Shown in pieces: positions 1 to 11,604 of a stretch of 64,000 nucleotides of DNA. The position numbers and the translations under genes are program-made. Each line of letters starts with the position of its first letter. Position 1 is the first letter of the stretch. Below the pieces are notes generated by a model, which saw nothing but the letters and a program-made list of their open reading frames with translations, did no database searches and had not been told where the DNA came from. Source of the DNA: Suillus spraguei (Eukaryota; Basidiomycota; Agaricomycetes; Boletales; Suillaceae); the NCBI GenBank assembly GCA_016800925.1, contig JABCPU010000086.1, forward strand, positions 1 to 64,000, given 5' to 3'.

Positions 1-665
1 TTGTCACTGAAGGGCTCACTACTGATCTTGCCATAGAGTATTCTGAGTAACATACGAATTAGGATATAAGCACTGCGTACCCCACATGATACAGTACCTG
101 ATTTTACACCATTGCACGCACTATAGGTCGAGGATTATGTCTAGCTCTGGATCAACCCAGTAGTGGACATAGTCTTCTAAAGTTCCCTTATCGCTCATTA
201 ATACATCATGCTCGTTTCTCCATTACTGCCGGCATACTGCTGGACTTTTTGGATTGTTACTTTGACTGAACTCTCACGCTCCGCTTACTTTACCGCTGAA
301 AGTACTGCGGACTTCTTTACTGTTTCTTTGACCGCTTGCAACCTTACCACTACCGCTGAGGCCACCCGCTCAACATTGCTTCGCTAGATGCAACTGTTAC
401 TGACTTTAATCTCGACGATGGTAGCACCGCTACGCACGATGCTAGTTCCGGTGGTATCATTGCTGACTGCGGCAACTTACCGATTGACTTGGACGCTCGT
501 TTTGCAAATAAGTTAGACTCGAACTTGACCATACTAAATAAGCATCCCCTTTAGGGTCAAACGCTCTTGTTCTTACAAGTGAAGCAGACTAGACGGAGCG
601 CAAGACTAACATACTAGTTTAGGCAGTGGTTTTATCTACAGCCCCAGCTAGGTTGTATCTTTACA
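1..665 (+). mobile_element. TG...CA element, subfamily A, left-truncated copy
   Basis: This is the right part of a non-coding repeat whose complete copies lie at 8161-9108 and 10667-11604 in the opposite orientation. It ends in the family terminus TTGTATCTTTACA. The segment from about 545 to 665 is the most conserved block of the family and recurs near 4951, 7001, 8161, 9268 and 10667. The interior shows the family's TTACCGC / GCGGTA motifs. The left side does not reach the other terminus; the first bases (TTGTCACTGAAGGG) also border the truncated copy near 6520. No coding capacity is seen. A solo long terminal repeat is the most likely nature, by inference from the TG...CA ends. Confidence 0.75.
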
Positions 666-1929
666 GTGCATCATGCATTATCTCTCAATTATCAGATGGA
701 GGCTGCTAACAACCATCCCTCTTCTGCCCGGATCATGTACTTTAAAGCTGGGCTGCAATGGAGATCAATGTAAGTGAACTGATGACCAGATGACCAGATG
801 ACCGGCTGACTTTGGTGGGCAATGCTGAGATTTCTAACAGACATTTTGTTACTCTACTCCTGCAGTACTGCTATTCAGAAGGAACATCATTCTTCTGTTG
901 TTTCCAGCCCCGTCACTCATGTCCTGGCATTGTATCCCATGCTCACCTGGAACATGTTCCAGACCACATCTTTTCATCCACCTATGTCAGTTTGATGATG
1001 TCGCAGCTCCGAGACATCCCTTCCGGATTATTCCCAGCTATGATACTCCATGGTGGATGGACACCGAAAATCTGAATGAACCATGGCAATGGGGTCAAAT
1101 CATGAGGTCCTGTTGTTCACTACCAGCATTGGATGGAAAATGGAGTTGAGGATGATGGCTTGTTCTTCCTGAGGAGGGTAAATGACTCATCAGGCCCATC
1201 AGTGATGGGACTTAAGATGAATTCGAGCACGCCTGGTAGCATTGATGGAGGAGTGTTACGGACTGGGGTGGCATCACCAGCGACAGTGAAAAGCTACAGA
1301 CGGTCTGCTGGGGTAGTCTACAATTCCAGAAGAGGACAAGGTGAAAGTACAAGGGAACGCGTTCCGAGTACGATCAAGGGTTCAGCCTCAAAGATAAGTC
1401 TAAGAGGTATCGCGGAGAATAGGGACTAAGGCTAAGGAGTGCTTAGACTTAGAGATGATTCAAGACGACTTTAGGTTGGAGACCTAAGCGAAGGAGATTT
1501 CCAGGTAAACCCAGTAAGATTAAAGTAAGGGAATCTACTACAAGTACACTGTGCTTAAATAGGCCAATATGTGTGCACAGACCAAGTAATCGTGAGAGCG
1601 TAACTGCAATATCCTAATAAGGAAGGCATGTATCGTACAGATGTGTTGAACATATAGTCAGAGTCATGTGACATGAATATACAACAAAGAAACACAAAGG
1701 GAAAATGAATAGGGGTACAATACGATGTAACAAGGAGCAGATGAGGGTATCCATGAGAAGATGGCAGAGGTGAAAATGTACACTGACATGCTACAGAGAT
1801 TGAAGAGAGGCAGGGGAGTGGAGTCCTCTTCACTGTGTTTAGATTAGAAAAGGTCTTCATTTCATACATGATGTAAAATATTATATTCCATCCAAATGAT
1901 TGTCTTGACTCCCGAATATTTTGTTCCGG
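666..1929. other. Unassigned region without a recognisable gene
   Basis: There are only short open frames, none with a recognisable domain, intron pattern or conserved motif. The stretch at 1130-1540 is purine-rich and could be decayed transposon interior, but nothing in it can be named. Confidence 0.5.
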
Positions 1930-2912
1930 ATTTCGAGGACTGGATTTCAAGATCCAGATGTAGAGTCCTAAATCCCGAATGCTGAGTGGCGAATGCCCGA
2001 GTGCCGAGGTACTCAGAGTTTGGGACTCAATTCATGGGACTCGACTTCCGAATGGCAAGATTGCCTCACATATTTCTGAAGTGGCAAGTCACGAATCTTA
2101 GGTACCAAACCCGAACCCCAAAATTGTGGACTACCGGATTTCATGGTTTGGGGTTCAGCACTCAAGATTCGAGACAAAATAGATATCTGTGCCATGGTTT
2201 GGGGTTCGGCACTCAACATGTGTGGATCAATAACTTTCACATTATTCTGAGTCCCAAGTCCCGAGTTCCGGTGCCGGGGCTCAGCAGTCGGTGTTTGGCA
2301 CTTAACATGTGTGCATCAATATCATTCACAATGTTGTGAGTCCCGAGTTCCAGCTGTCAGGGTTCACGGTTCGGCACTCAACATATGTGGATCAATAACT
2401 TTCACATTATTCTGATATGGATGTTGAGGTGAAGGTTGAACCCTCTGCTGATGAGGTTGAAATGGCTACATAATTGCATGTTGATAGATGTATATAAATT
2501 GTTTGAATGAATGTCAGTGCTGGATGCCAAGTCTGGAAATCTGGAACTGGACACTGGAGATTCACAATGAATATTTCACGAATTCAGATATCTGGCTACC
2601 TGAAACACAACACACAATGTAAAGAATTTGAAACCTATCTGTCGAGTCACCTTGTGCTGGGTGCCAGGTAACATTGTGAAACATATCAATCCATATATCC
2701 TAAGTGCCGAACCCCGGGACCGGGGGACTCAGGACTCATCACCATGTTAAAAATATCGATCTACATATTTTAAGTGCCGAACCCCAACCCCTGGCACCCA
2801 GGACTCAGTACCCGGGACTTAGAACAATGTGAGGCAATACAGAGATATTGATTCACACATGTTGAGTGCTGAACCCTGAACTCTGGCACCCGGCACTTGG
2901 AACTCGGGCCTT
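1930..2912. repeat. Degenerate minisatellite, GCCGAACCCC family
   Basis: Imperfect tandem units of roughly 70-90 bp are built around gtgccgaaccccaaactcc, then ggcacccggcac, gggactcataacaatgtg and gatattgatccacatattt, with units in both orientations. The same family continues at 3680-4172 and 5077-5745. Short open frames here are by-products of the repeat. Confidence 0.75.
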
Positions 2913-3679
2913 GTGTTAAGACTGTACTCAAGGGTAGAGAGATCCGAAGGGCTTTGGCCTCAGTTCGTGCACTGTGCCCCTTTCTCGAGTAATGCCCCTT
3001 TATTTCAGGGAGGAGTTATTTGTCCGAAGACCCGGAAGGAGTTGCGTGACGGATCCGGGTGTCCGAAGGTATCGGATATGGTACGTCTGAAGGTTATTTG
3101 GAACGTAAGGAGAGGACAGAGATCAAGGCTAGTTTCAGAACGAGTTCCTAACTAGAAACTAACGGAGGTAGACTATCCGAAGATAGAGTCGGAGATATAG
3201 ACTATAGGAATCAATCCTAAGTCTCGGAAGGTGACTTAAAGCGGAAAGTGGCTTAAGCTTAAGTCTGGAGGAAACAGAATGAGTAGAATCTAGATGATAT
3301 TCGAACTAAGGTTCTACAGAGATCTACAAGTGGTTTATATACTGTAAGTATCTAAGACGGATAATCAGCAAGTCCGGACCAAGGGCTATGTACGAAGTGT
3401 AATGGAAGTCTATTAGTTAATGCACAGCGGATCAGTAAGCATGAATCGGAAATGAACACAGGAAATGGATCAGTAACACAGGACGGAAATATAAACAGCC
3501 GGAGTACCGGAAGCAGGAGGAATGACGAAAGGAAATAGACGCAGATATACACAAGGGAGTTAAGGTGCGAGAAGTGAGTACATTCGGATGGGTGGTCCGG
3601 ACAGGATCTGTGGACCAGACGGATATGGAAACGATCAGATCGGGTCGGATATGGTTGGATCTGAGATTAGAAGTATGGT
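2913..3679. other. Unassigned spacer
   Basis: Purine-rich sequence between two minisatellite blocks. No gene, terminus or repeat unit could be recognised. Confidence 0.4.
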
Positions 3680-4172
3680 ATATGACACCTTGGGACTCAT
3701 AACAATGTGAAAGATGTCAATGCACATATTTTAACACCGAACCCCAAACCCCGGCACCCCAGGAGTTAGAACAAGGTGAGGCAATACAAGATATTGATTT
3801 ACATGTGTGGAGTGCCGAACCCCGAACTCCGGCACCTGGCAGTCAGGAATCAGGACTTGGGACTCATAACAATGTGAAAGATATTGATCCACATATTTTA
3901 TGTGCCGAACCCCAAACTCCAGCACCTGGCACCCAGGACTCAGGCCTTGGGACTCATAACAATGTGAAAGATATCGATCCACATATTTTAAACACCAAAC
4001 CCCAAACCCCGCCACCCAGGACTTAGAACCATGTGAGGCAATACAAAGATATTAATTACACATGTTGAGTGCCAAACCCCAAACTCCGGCACCCAGCACT
4101 CGGGGATCAGGATTCAGGACTCATAACAATGTGAAAGATATTGATCCACATATTTTATGTGCCGAACCCCAA
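3680..4172 (+). repeat. GCCGAACCCC minisatellite, block 2
   Basis: About five to six tandem units of the family seen at 1930-2912, each containing gccgaaccccaaac, a ggcaccc block, ggactcataacaatgtgaaa and gatattgatccacatatttta. The array is cut at 4172 by the mobile element at 4173-5076 and resumes directly after it. Confidence 0.85.
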
Positions 4173-5076
4173 TGTAGCGAACAAAGTCACGCTGACCATG
4201 AAAGTGCCATTTTACACAAGTGTCTTGTTACTGCCTACAGCGGCTACCAAGAAATCCCCTATAGCAAGCATTACCCCTTTTTCGCTTCACCAGTACCATT
4301 TTCGCTCCGTGGATCCTTGCCCCTTACCGAATCTTGCTACCGATGTCCTCCTGTCCATTCCATTTCCATCTAAGATCCATTGGTGTGTAGCATATTCATT
4401 TCTGCCATTACTAAAGCTACGGCAAGACTTACCTTACCTTCCATGACACTGCTTGCTTGCTGCATGCCTCTTAGCTAAATATCTCTATCTCGCTACCATT
4501 CTCGCTATGTATTCCGGCCGTTCACAGTACATGTTAAAAAGGACTTTTTGCACATTCCAGTACTTTGACTTTTTCCCTCTATGGTACATATGGTACTTAG
4601 GAATTGTCACCACTGCTGTCTCTAATGGAATAAAGTCTTTCGTCAAAGTCACTGTCTCTTGAGAATTGTTTTACTGCACACACCACACTCGTTACCGCTT
4701 TCCCATGCTTCACCGCTTGTTTTACCGCCAGTTTCCCACGCCTTACCACAGTTTTACCGCATGCACCACCGCAGTTTTACTGCACACACTACCGCAGTTT
4801 TACCACTTTTGCTACCGCTTGTCTACTGCTTTCCCGTGCTTACTGCTAGTATTACCGCTAGTTTCCCACAGACCAGAGGTCACTGCTAGCATCTCACTAC
4901 CTCCGACAGCAGTCACGCACCACCGGTTGGGCATTATCAAACTATATTAACGTAGCATTCCCTTTAGGGTCGAATGCTCTTACTTTGCAAATGAAGCAGA
5001 CTAGACAGAGCGCAAGACTTGCATACTAGTTTAGGCCATGGTTCATCTACAGCCCAGGCTAGATTGTATCTTTACA
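4173..5076 (+). mobile_element. TG...CA element, subfamily B, complete copy with CCAA duplication
   Basis: A non-coding element of 904 bp begins TGTAGCGAACAAAG and ends TTGTATCTTTACA. It is flanked by CCAA on both sides (4169-4172 and 5077-5080). Removing the element and one CCAA restores the minisatellite phrase around gccgaacccc / ccggcaccc, so the insertion point is clear. The terminal 125 bp match subfamily A, but the interior (about 4640-4950) is different and dense in TTACCGC / ACCGCT motifs. Element 7001-7872 is the other copy of this subfamily. TG...CA ends plus a short duplication fit a solo LTR, though no internal retrotransposon region is present to prove it. Confidence 0.8.
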
Positions 5077-5745
5077 CCAAAGTCCGGCACCCGGCACTTG
5101 GGACTGGGGACTTAGTACTCATAATGTGAAAGATATTGATCAACATATTGTCAGTGCTGAACCCTGAACCCCGGCACCCAGCACTCATGACTCGGGACTC
5201 AGAACAATGTGAGGCAGTAGACACCTATTGATCCACACATTCTAAGTGCCAAACCCCAAACCCCAAACTCCAAACTCCGGTAGTCTACTATTTAGGGGTT
5301 CGGGGTTTGGTACTCGGGCTTCTGCACTTGAGACTGAAAAAAATGTTAGGCAATAAAATGACTTTGATCCACACATTTTTGGTAGATATCTTTTTCATCT
5401 TGAATCTCGAGTGCCGAACCCCAAATCCTGAAATCCAGTTGTCCACAATTTCGGGGTTCGGTCCTCAGGACTCAGACAAATGTCAATGTCAGGCAACAAC
5501 AAAACTTTGATCCACACATTTTTGGTAGATGTCTGTTTTGTCTTGAATCTCAAGTTTCTAGTTTCTAGTTTCGGTACTCTGCACCCACACCCAGCACTCA
5601 GCACTAGATGACTCGACACATGGACTTTAAATCTTTCACCTTGTGTGTTGTGTTTCAGGTGTCCAGGTATCTGGAATTCAGGAAATATCTAGTTTGAATC
5701 TCCAGTTTCAAGTTCCAGGTTTCAGGACTTGGCACCCGGCACCTC
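5077..5745 (+). repeat. GCCGAACCCC minisatellite, block 3
   Basis: Continuation of the array interrupted at 4172. It includes related units such as gggactcagaacaatgtgaggcag and ttgatccacacattttt, and becomes more degenerate towards 5745. Confidence 0.7.
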
Positions 5746-5872
5746 AATTATCGATGAATGTCAGACATGGTGCATTCAGGTTTTCATGCTTCGGGGTTTA
5801 GATTTTGGTGGTCGATGGTAGGTATATGCACTCATAGGGTGCATGTATCCTATGTGTTTGATTCTCTGGTGG

Positions 5873-6480
5873 CTACATCAGCTGTACGTCTTTATGATAC
5901 ATATCTAGGCCCACCCGTATATGTAATATATTTTACCTTGGCCCACCCATATATGCAATATGCCTCCACATCAGCCCACCCATCTATGTAAAATTCCCCC
6001 ACATTGGCCCACCCGTCTATGCAATAAATATTTTACTGCACTCTCAGCCCACCTGTATATGTAATATTCTCTTACCTCAGCCCACCTGTCTATGCAATAA
6101 ATATTTTACTGCACCCTCGGCCCACCCATTGATGTAATACACCCCACGTCGGCCCACCTGTATATGTAATATTCTCTTACCTTGGCCCACCCATCTATGC
6201 CATAATATTTGCCTTGCATCTCTCTTCAGCCCAGCTGTCTATAATATCCTACTCTACATACTACCCAGATGGGCCCACCCATCTCTGTCAGTGATGATAT
6301 CCCCCTGGCCCATCCGTCAACATCAGAAATCATGTTTCCCTCAGCCCACCCGTCTCTCCCAAAAATACAAGTCTCCCGGCCCACCCGTCTCCATCGGAAA
6401 TAATATTCTCCCTGGCCCATCTGTCAACATTGAGGATATACATAACCTCAGCCCATGGTCTGCTGGCCCGTCTTGGACAG
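5873..6480 (+). repeat. GCCCACC(T/C)GTCTATGTAATAT tandem array
   Basis: About 15 imperfect units of 30-40 bp, each with a core like ggcccacccgtctatg followed by an AT-rich tail (taatattc, caataaatattttactgcac). Units are in the same orientation, with decay towards the right. It carries no coding signal. Confidence 0.8.
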
Positions 6481-6533
6481 GATATTATGTGGGTCGGGTG
6501 ACCTGTATAGTATGGAGTTTGTCACTGAAGGGG

Positions 6534-6615
6534 CTCCATGGAACGTGGTGTGGCAATCGGTATGGTGTGCAGTAAGCATGAGATGCCACCGGTATGCACT
6601 AAGGGAGTAAGATGG
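6534..6615 (-). mobile_element. Left piece of an old subfamily A element split by a later insertion
   Basis: The stretch ctccatggaacgtggtg through gggagtaagatgg matches 8950-9020 and 11440-11520 of complete minus-strand copies. It stops at 6615, where the composite element 6616-9393 starts, and resumes at 9394-9481 (ccatgg-like sequence, then the CATTACA terminus). This copy therefore existed before the composite insertion. Its other end is missing beyond about 6534. Confidence 0.65.
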
Positions 6616-7000
6616 TGTAACAAACATATTGGCACTGGCCTTAATACCATATCTTTTGGTGCACATCTCACATCTATAGGAATCTCCACCAGTCCAAAGG
6701 CTGTCTTACTCCTTTAGCATTGCCGGCGGCATCTCATGCTTACCACACACCATACCGACTGCCACACCATGTTCCATGTACCGATGTCCTTCCATGTCCT
6801 TGCCACGTCCGCATAGCTCCATTTGGTGTGTAGCTTGTTTTATGTTCGTTATCACTGATCCCACGGCAAGCCTTATTACATGTTGCCTCATGCTGCAGCT
6901 GCCTCACGCTACGTTTACATACGGCAGTTACTGTACTTGAGCGCTACTGATCTCACCTAACGCATCCCGAGTACATACAATTTAGGACATAAGCACCGGT

Positions 7001-7872
7001 TGTAAAGATACAATCTAGCCTGGGCTGTAGATAAACCATGGCCTAAGCTAGTATGCGAGTCTTGCGCTCTACCTAGTCTGCTTCACTTGCGAAGGCAAGA
7101 ACGTTCGACCCTAAAGGGAATGCTAAGTTAGTATAGTTCGATATTGCCCAACCTGTGGTGCGTGACTGCTGTCGGAGGTAGCAAGATGCTAGTGGTAAGC
7201 ATGGGAATGCGGTAGGCTAGCGGTAGTGTGAACAGTAAAACTGCGGTAAGCGTGGGAACTTCTGCGGTAAAACAAGCGGTAGTGTAGCGGTGAAGCGTGA
7301 GAAAGCAGTAGCGCTAGCAGTGAAGTGCAGGAAAGCAGTAAAGAGCGGTGGTGCGTGCAGCGGTAAAGCAATTCTTAAGGAAACAGTAACTTCGGTAAAG
7401 GACTTTATTTCGTAGTGACAGTAGTGGTGACTATTCCTAAGTACCGTGTGTACTATAGGAGGGAAGTAAGGAAAGAGTACGGGTACCTAGGAATTTTATA
7501 CGAAAGGAATAGCTATGGAAACAGAAGGGATAGGATTAACATGCAGCAGACATGTAATAAGACTGCACTACAGTTTACAAAACATCACATACCGGGAGAC
7601 TGGATGGACATTGGACGGACGGTGAATCTTGCTTGAGGATTCCAAATGGATTCGCGGAGATTGCTGAAGATCACCGCTTCGCGGGAAAGTTGCCGTAGTA
7701 CAGCCGTTAAGCTGCAACGAGGCTTCTGGAGTGCGGAACGATACCGTTAGATAGGGGTAAACGCATAGTAAAGTAGGACGGTGAAGCCGAAGGGTAAGGA
7801 TAATGATTGCCATGTGACACCTATATGAAAATGTGCCATTTCAAGCTCAGCGTGAGTTTGTTCGTCGCAGCA
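7001..7872 (-). mobile_element. TG...CA element, subfamily B, nested copy
   Basis: It begins TGTAAAGATACAATC and ends near GTTCGTCGCAGCA, and matches 4173-5076 in reverse, including the GCGGTA-rich interior (7190-7370). It interrupts the composite element between ggacataagcacc (left) and taccccgcatgat (right), which are adjacent in other copies. No exact target duplication could be read, because the inner end is degenerate. Confidence 0.7.
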
Positions 7873-8160
7873 TACCCCGCATGATTCAGTACCTTATTTT
7901 CACCGTACTATAGGTCAGGATTAGTGTCTAGCTCTGGATCTACCCAGTAGTAGACTTAGTCTTTAAAGTCCTTTACCGCTCATTATTCAATTACGCTCAT
8001 TCACTGTTACCACTGGCACACCACTAGATTCTTGACCCCTGTTTAGACTGAACTTCATGTGCACCGCTACTCTACCACTGAGAGTACTGCGGATTTCTTT
8101 ACTGTTTCTTTGCACCACTCGCACCTTACCACTACTGCTGACTTTACCACTCGTTATCGC

Positions 8161-9108
8161 TGTAAAGATACAACCTAGCTTGGGCTGTAGATTAACCACC
8201 GCCTAAACTAGTATGTTAGTCTTGCACTCTGTCTAGTCTGCTTCACTTGTAAGAACAAGAGCATTCAACCCTAAAGGGGGATGCCTATTTAGTATGGTCA
8301 AGTTTGAGTCTAACTTATTTGCAAAACAAGCATCGAGGTCAGCAGTAAGTTGCCGCGGTCAGCGATGATACCGCCGGAACTAGCGTCGTGCATAGCGGTG
8401 CTACCGTTGTCGAGATAAAGTCAGTAACAGCTGCGTCGAGCGAGCGATGTTGAGCGGTGGTCTCAGCGGTAGCAGTAAGGTTGTGAGTGGTGCAATGAAA
8501 CAGTAAAGAAGTCCGCAGTACTTTCAGCGGTAAAGTAGCGGTGCATGAGAAGTTCAATCAAAGTAACAGTCAAAAGCCCAGCGGTATGCCAGTGGTAACG
8601 GAGAACAAGCGTGATGAATTAACGAGCGATAAGGGAACTTTAAAGACTAAGTCCACTACTGGGTTGATCCAGAGCTAGACAGTAATCCTGACCTATAGTA
8701 CGTGTAATGGTGTAAAATCAGGTACTGTATCATGCGGGTACATGGTGCTTATATCCTAATTCGTATGTACTCGGAATACTCTAGGCGAGATCAGTAGCGC
8801 TGGAGTGTAGTAACTGCCATAAGTAAACATAGTGCGAGGCAACATGTAATAACACTTGCCATGGAATCAGTGATAATGAACAGAAAACAAACTACGCACC
8901 AAATGGAGCTATGCGGATGCGGCAAGGACATGGAAGGACATCAGTTTGTGGAACGTGGTGCGGCAGTCAGTACAGTGTGCGGTAAGCGTGGGATGCCACT
9001 GGTACTGCTAAAGGGGTAAGATGGCCATGGACAAGTGGTAACTCCTGTAGACATGAGACAAGTGTCGAAATATGGGGTTTTAAGCCCAGCGCCAATATGT
9101 TCGTTACA
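8161..9108 (-). mobile_element. TG...CA element, subfamily A, complete nested copy with TCGC duplication
   Basis: A 948-bp non-coding element runs from TGTAAAGATACAACC to ATGTTCGTTACA, flanked by TCGC at 8157-8160 and 9109-9112. The flanks rejoin to ttaccactcgttatcgctcactcg, which continues the older plus-strand copy it landed in. The interior contains many AGCGGTA / GCGGTAA words. It is the best preserved reference copy together with 10667-11604. Confidence 0.85.
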
Positions 9109-9393
9109 TCGCTCACTCGACGCTACATTTCAAGTATTATCTCAACCATGGTAGCACCGCTACATACGATGCTAGTTCTGGCAACACCATTGCTGACTGC
9201 GGCAACTTACCGCTGACTATGACACTACATTCGCACATTGGTTTGACTCAAACTTGACCATACTAACAGGCATCCCCCTTTAGGGTTGAATGCTCTTGTT
9301 TCGCAACTGAAGCAGACTAGACGGAGCTCAAGACCACACATACTAACTTAGGAGGTAGTTTATCTACAGCCCAGGTTAGGTTGTATCTTTACA

Positions 9394-9481
9394 ATGGCCT
9401 TTGGACCAGTGGAAACTCCTATAGATGTGAGATGAGTGCTAAAAGATAGGTTTTAAGGCCAGCACCAATATGTTCATTACA
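9394..9481 (-). mobile_element. Right piece of the split subfamily A element
   Basis: Continues the piece at 6534-6615 after the composite insertion and ends at ...TGTTCATTACA. It aligns with 9020-9108 and 11520-11604. Confidence 0.65.
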
Positions 9482-10410
9482 CCAAATGCCTGGTGTGTCC
9501 CCAGGCTGCATCAATGTATCTCCCTGCTGGTTTCAACATGGTCATGAGGTTAGTCACATCTCATAGTAGTCCACAGTCAAGTCCCTGACTATGACAAGCC
9601 TTATGGTCATGCCCATGAAAGTGGCGACATCTGCTTCTATCCAGATGTGTCAGCTAGTCTTAAAGGTCCTTATGGCTTATCCATCATCAAGTCTATGTGA
9701 TGACCTTCTCTGCTCATCTCAGCCACATTGATGGTCATGCACCTAGTCTGTATTGGTACTCATTGCGAACCACCATTGAGATCAGACACTGGGCTGATTC
9801 CACTGGCCGAAGTGAGATGTATGATTGCATTAGGCATTGGGTGTTGGTCTTCACAGGTGCTGCTATAATGGCCAACCAATGTTCACCCACACACTGCAAT
9901 CCACAATGCTGCCCTGAATGGTTCAATATTATGACATGCATGTGTCGGCAACTATCCAAGTACCCACATGAAGCTTTCTAATCTAGGTATTGAGCTGGTA
10001 TATGACTCAGGGGTGATGGTAGCTTTCTGTGGTCAGCTTGTATGGCACAATGTAGATGTCAGGTCGGGCAACCGATGGGTGTGGCATGGTTTATGAGAGA
10101 CAGTGTGCATAATTATTTCCAGACACCCTGTGGACAGCACTTAATGTATCCTGAAGAGGATTATGTGAAGTACAGCAAGGTAGAAGACATTAAGCAGTAT
10201 GTAAACTTCATAATCCCCATTGATTGGTGTAGCACCTTTGGCATTCTTTGTGTTCATCTTGTTACTTTTGTGGCACAGCCACATATACCTATCCTATCTA
10301 CCTGACCTTATCCTGCCAGTATCATGGGCTGTTATGGATTATCACCCTCCTCTGCTGGCCACCACATATACCTGTCCAATCTACCTGACTTCATCCTGCT
10401 AGTATTGTGC
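9482..10410. other. Unassigned spacer
   Basis: No gene could be supported. Words such as gccacattgatggtcatg recur loosely and hint at decayed copies of the tandem family that becomes clear at 10411-10666. Confidence 0.4.
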
Positions 10411-10666
10411 GCCACTGTGCATGGTCAGCCACATCTGATGCTTGATGTGTCTGTTGGCCAACATCTCAATTATGCTGACCAAGCATGGCCGGCCATATTT
10501 GACTTCATACGTCTTTTGGCTGACATTTGAGTGACACTGACCGAGCATGGTTGACCGCATTTGATGCTTGATTTCAGCCAACATTTGAGTGACACTGATG
10601 GAGCATGGTCGGCCACATGTGATATTTGATATATCTCTTGGCCAACATCTGAATGACGCTGACCAA
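10411..10666 (+). repeat. Tandem repeat of about 60 bp, four units
   Basis: Four imperfect units share agcatggtcggccacat, ttgatgcttgat and ggccaacatctgagtgac, ending in gctgacc. The element 10667-11604 inserted into the end of the last unit and duplicated CCAA. Confidence 0.75.
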
Positions 10667-11604
10667 TGTAAAGATACAACCTATCCTGGGCTGTAGATAA
10701 ACTACCTCCTAAGCTAGTATGTGAGTCTTGCGCTCTGTCTAGTCTGCTTCACTTGCTAAGCAAGAGCATTCAACCCTAAAGGGGGATGCCTGTTAGTTAG
10801 TCAAGTAACTGTCAAGCCAATGTGCCAATATGATGCTGCGGTCAGCGGTAAGTTGCCATGGTCAGCGATGATACCACCAGAACTAGTGTCATAAGTAGCG
10901 GTACTATCATGACTGAAACAATGCCTGGAAATGTAGTGTTGAGCGAGTGATAGCGAGCAGTGATGTCAGTGGTAGCGGTAAGGTGCGAGTGGTGCAGAAG
11001 AAACAATAAAGAAAACTGTGGTACTTTCAGCAATAAAGCAGCGGTGTGTGTGAAGTCAAGTCAAAATAGGAGTCAAAAGTCCAGCGGTATGCCAGCAGTA
11101 ACAGTGAACAAGCGATATCAATTAACAAGCGATAAGGAAACTAAAGACTAAGTCTACTACTGGGTGGTTCCAGAGCTAGACACTAATCCTGACCTATAGT
11201 ACAGTGAAAATAAGGTACTGTATTGTGCGGGCTATGTGGTGCTTATATCCTATTTCGTATGTACTCGGGATGTGTTAGGTGAGATCAGTAGCACTCGAGT
11301 GAAGTAACTGCCAATATGTAAACATAGCATGAGGCAACATGTAATAAGACTTGCTGTAGAATTAGTGATAAGTGGTCATGTACAAACTACGCACCAAATG
11401 AAGCTATGTGGACGAGGCAAGGACATGGAAGGACATCAGTTCATGGAACATGGTGCAGCAATCGGTACAGTGAGCAGTAAGTGTGTGATGCTGCCGGCAT
11501 GTGCTAAAGGAGTAAGACAGCCATGAACAAGTGGAGATTCCTATAGATGTGAGATGTGCACTAAAAGATAGGGTTTTAAGGCCAGCACCAATATATTCGT
11601 TACA
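10667..11604 (-). mobile_element. TG...CA element, subfamily A, complete copy with CCAA duplication
   Basis: A 938-bp non-coding element runs from TGTAAAGATACAACC to ATATTCGTTACA, with CCAA at 10663-10666 and 11605-11608. It is collinear with 8161-9108 over its full length, with many point differences, so the two copies are not recent twins. It lacks any open frame of note. Confidence 0.85.

Larger units (their letters stand above)
6616..9393 (+). mobile_element. Composite TG...CA element (subfamily A) carrying two nested insertions, ATGG duplication
   Basis: It starts TGTAACAAACATATTGG at 6616 and ends TTGTATCTTTACA at 9393, with ATGG on both sides (6612-6615 and 9394-9397). Its own sequence is in three pieces: 6616-7000, about 7873-8160 and 9109-9393. 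The first gap is filled by a minus-strand subfamily B copy (7001-7872), the second by a minus-strand subfamily A copy (8161-9108). Joining the three pieces gives an element collinear with 10667-11604 read in reverse. No coding frame is evident. Confidence 0.75.

Noticed and set aside
4950..5076. Pol III B-box-like word (gggtcgaatgctc) in the conserved end of the element, suggesting a SINE
   Set aside because: No matching A box at the right distance and no poly-A or simple-repeat tail; TG...CA ends with 4-bp duplications fit an LTR better.
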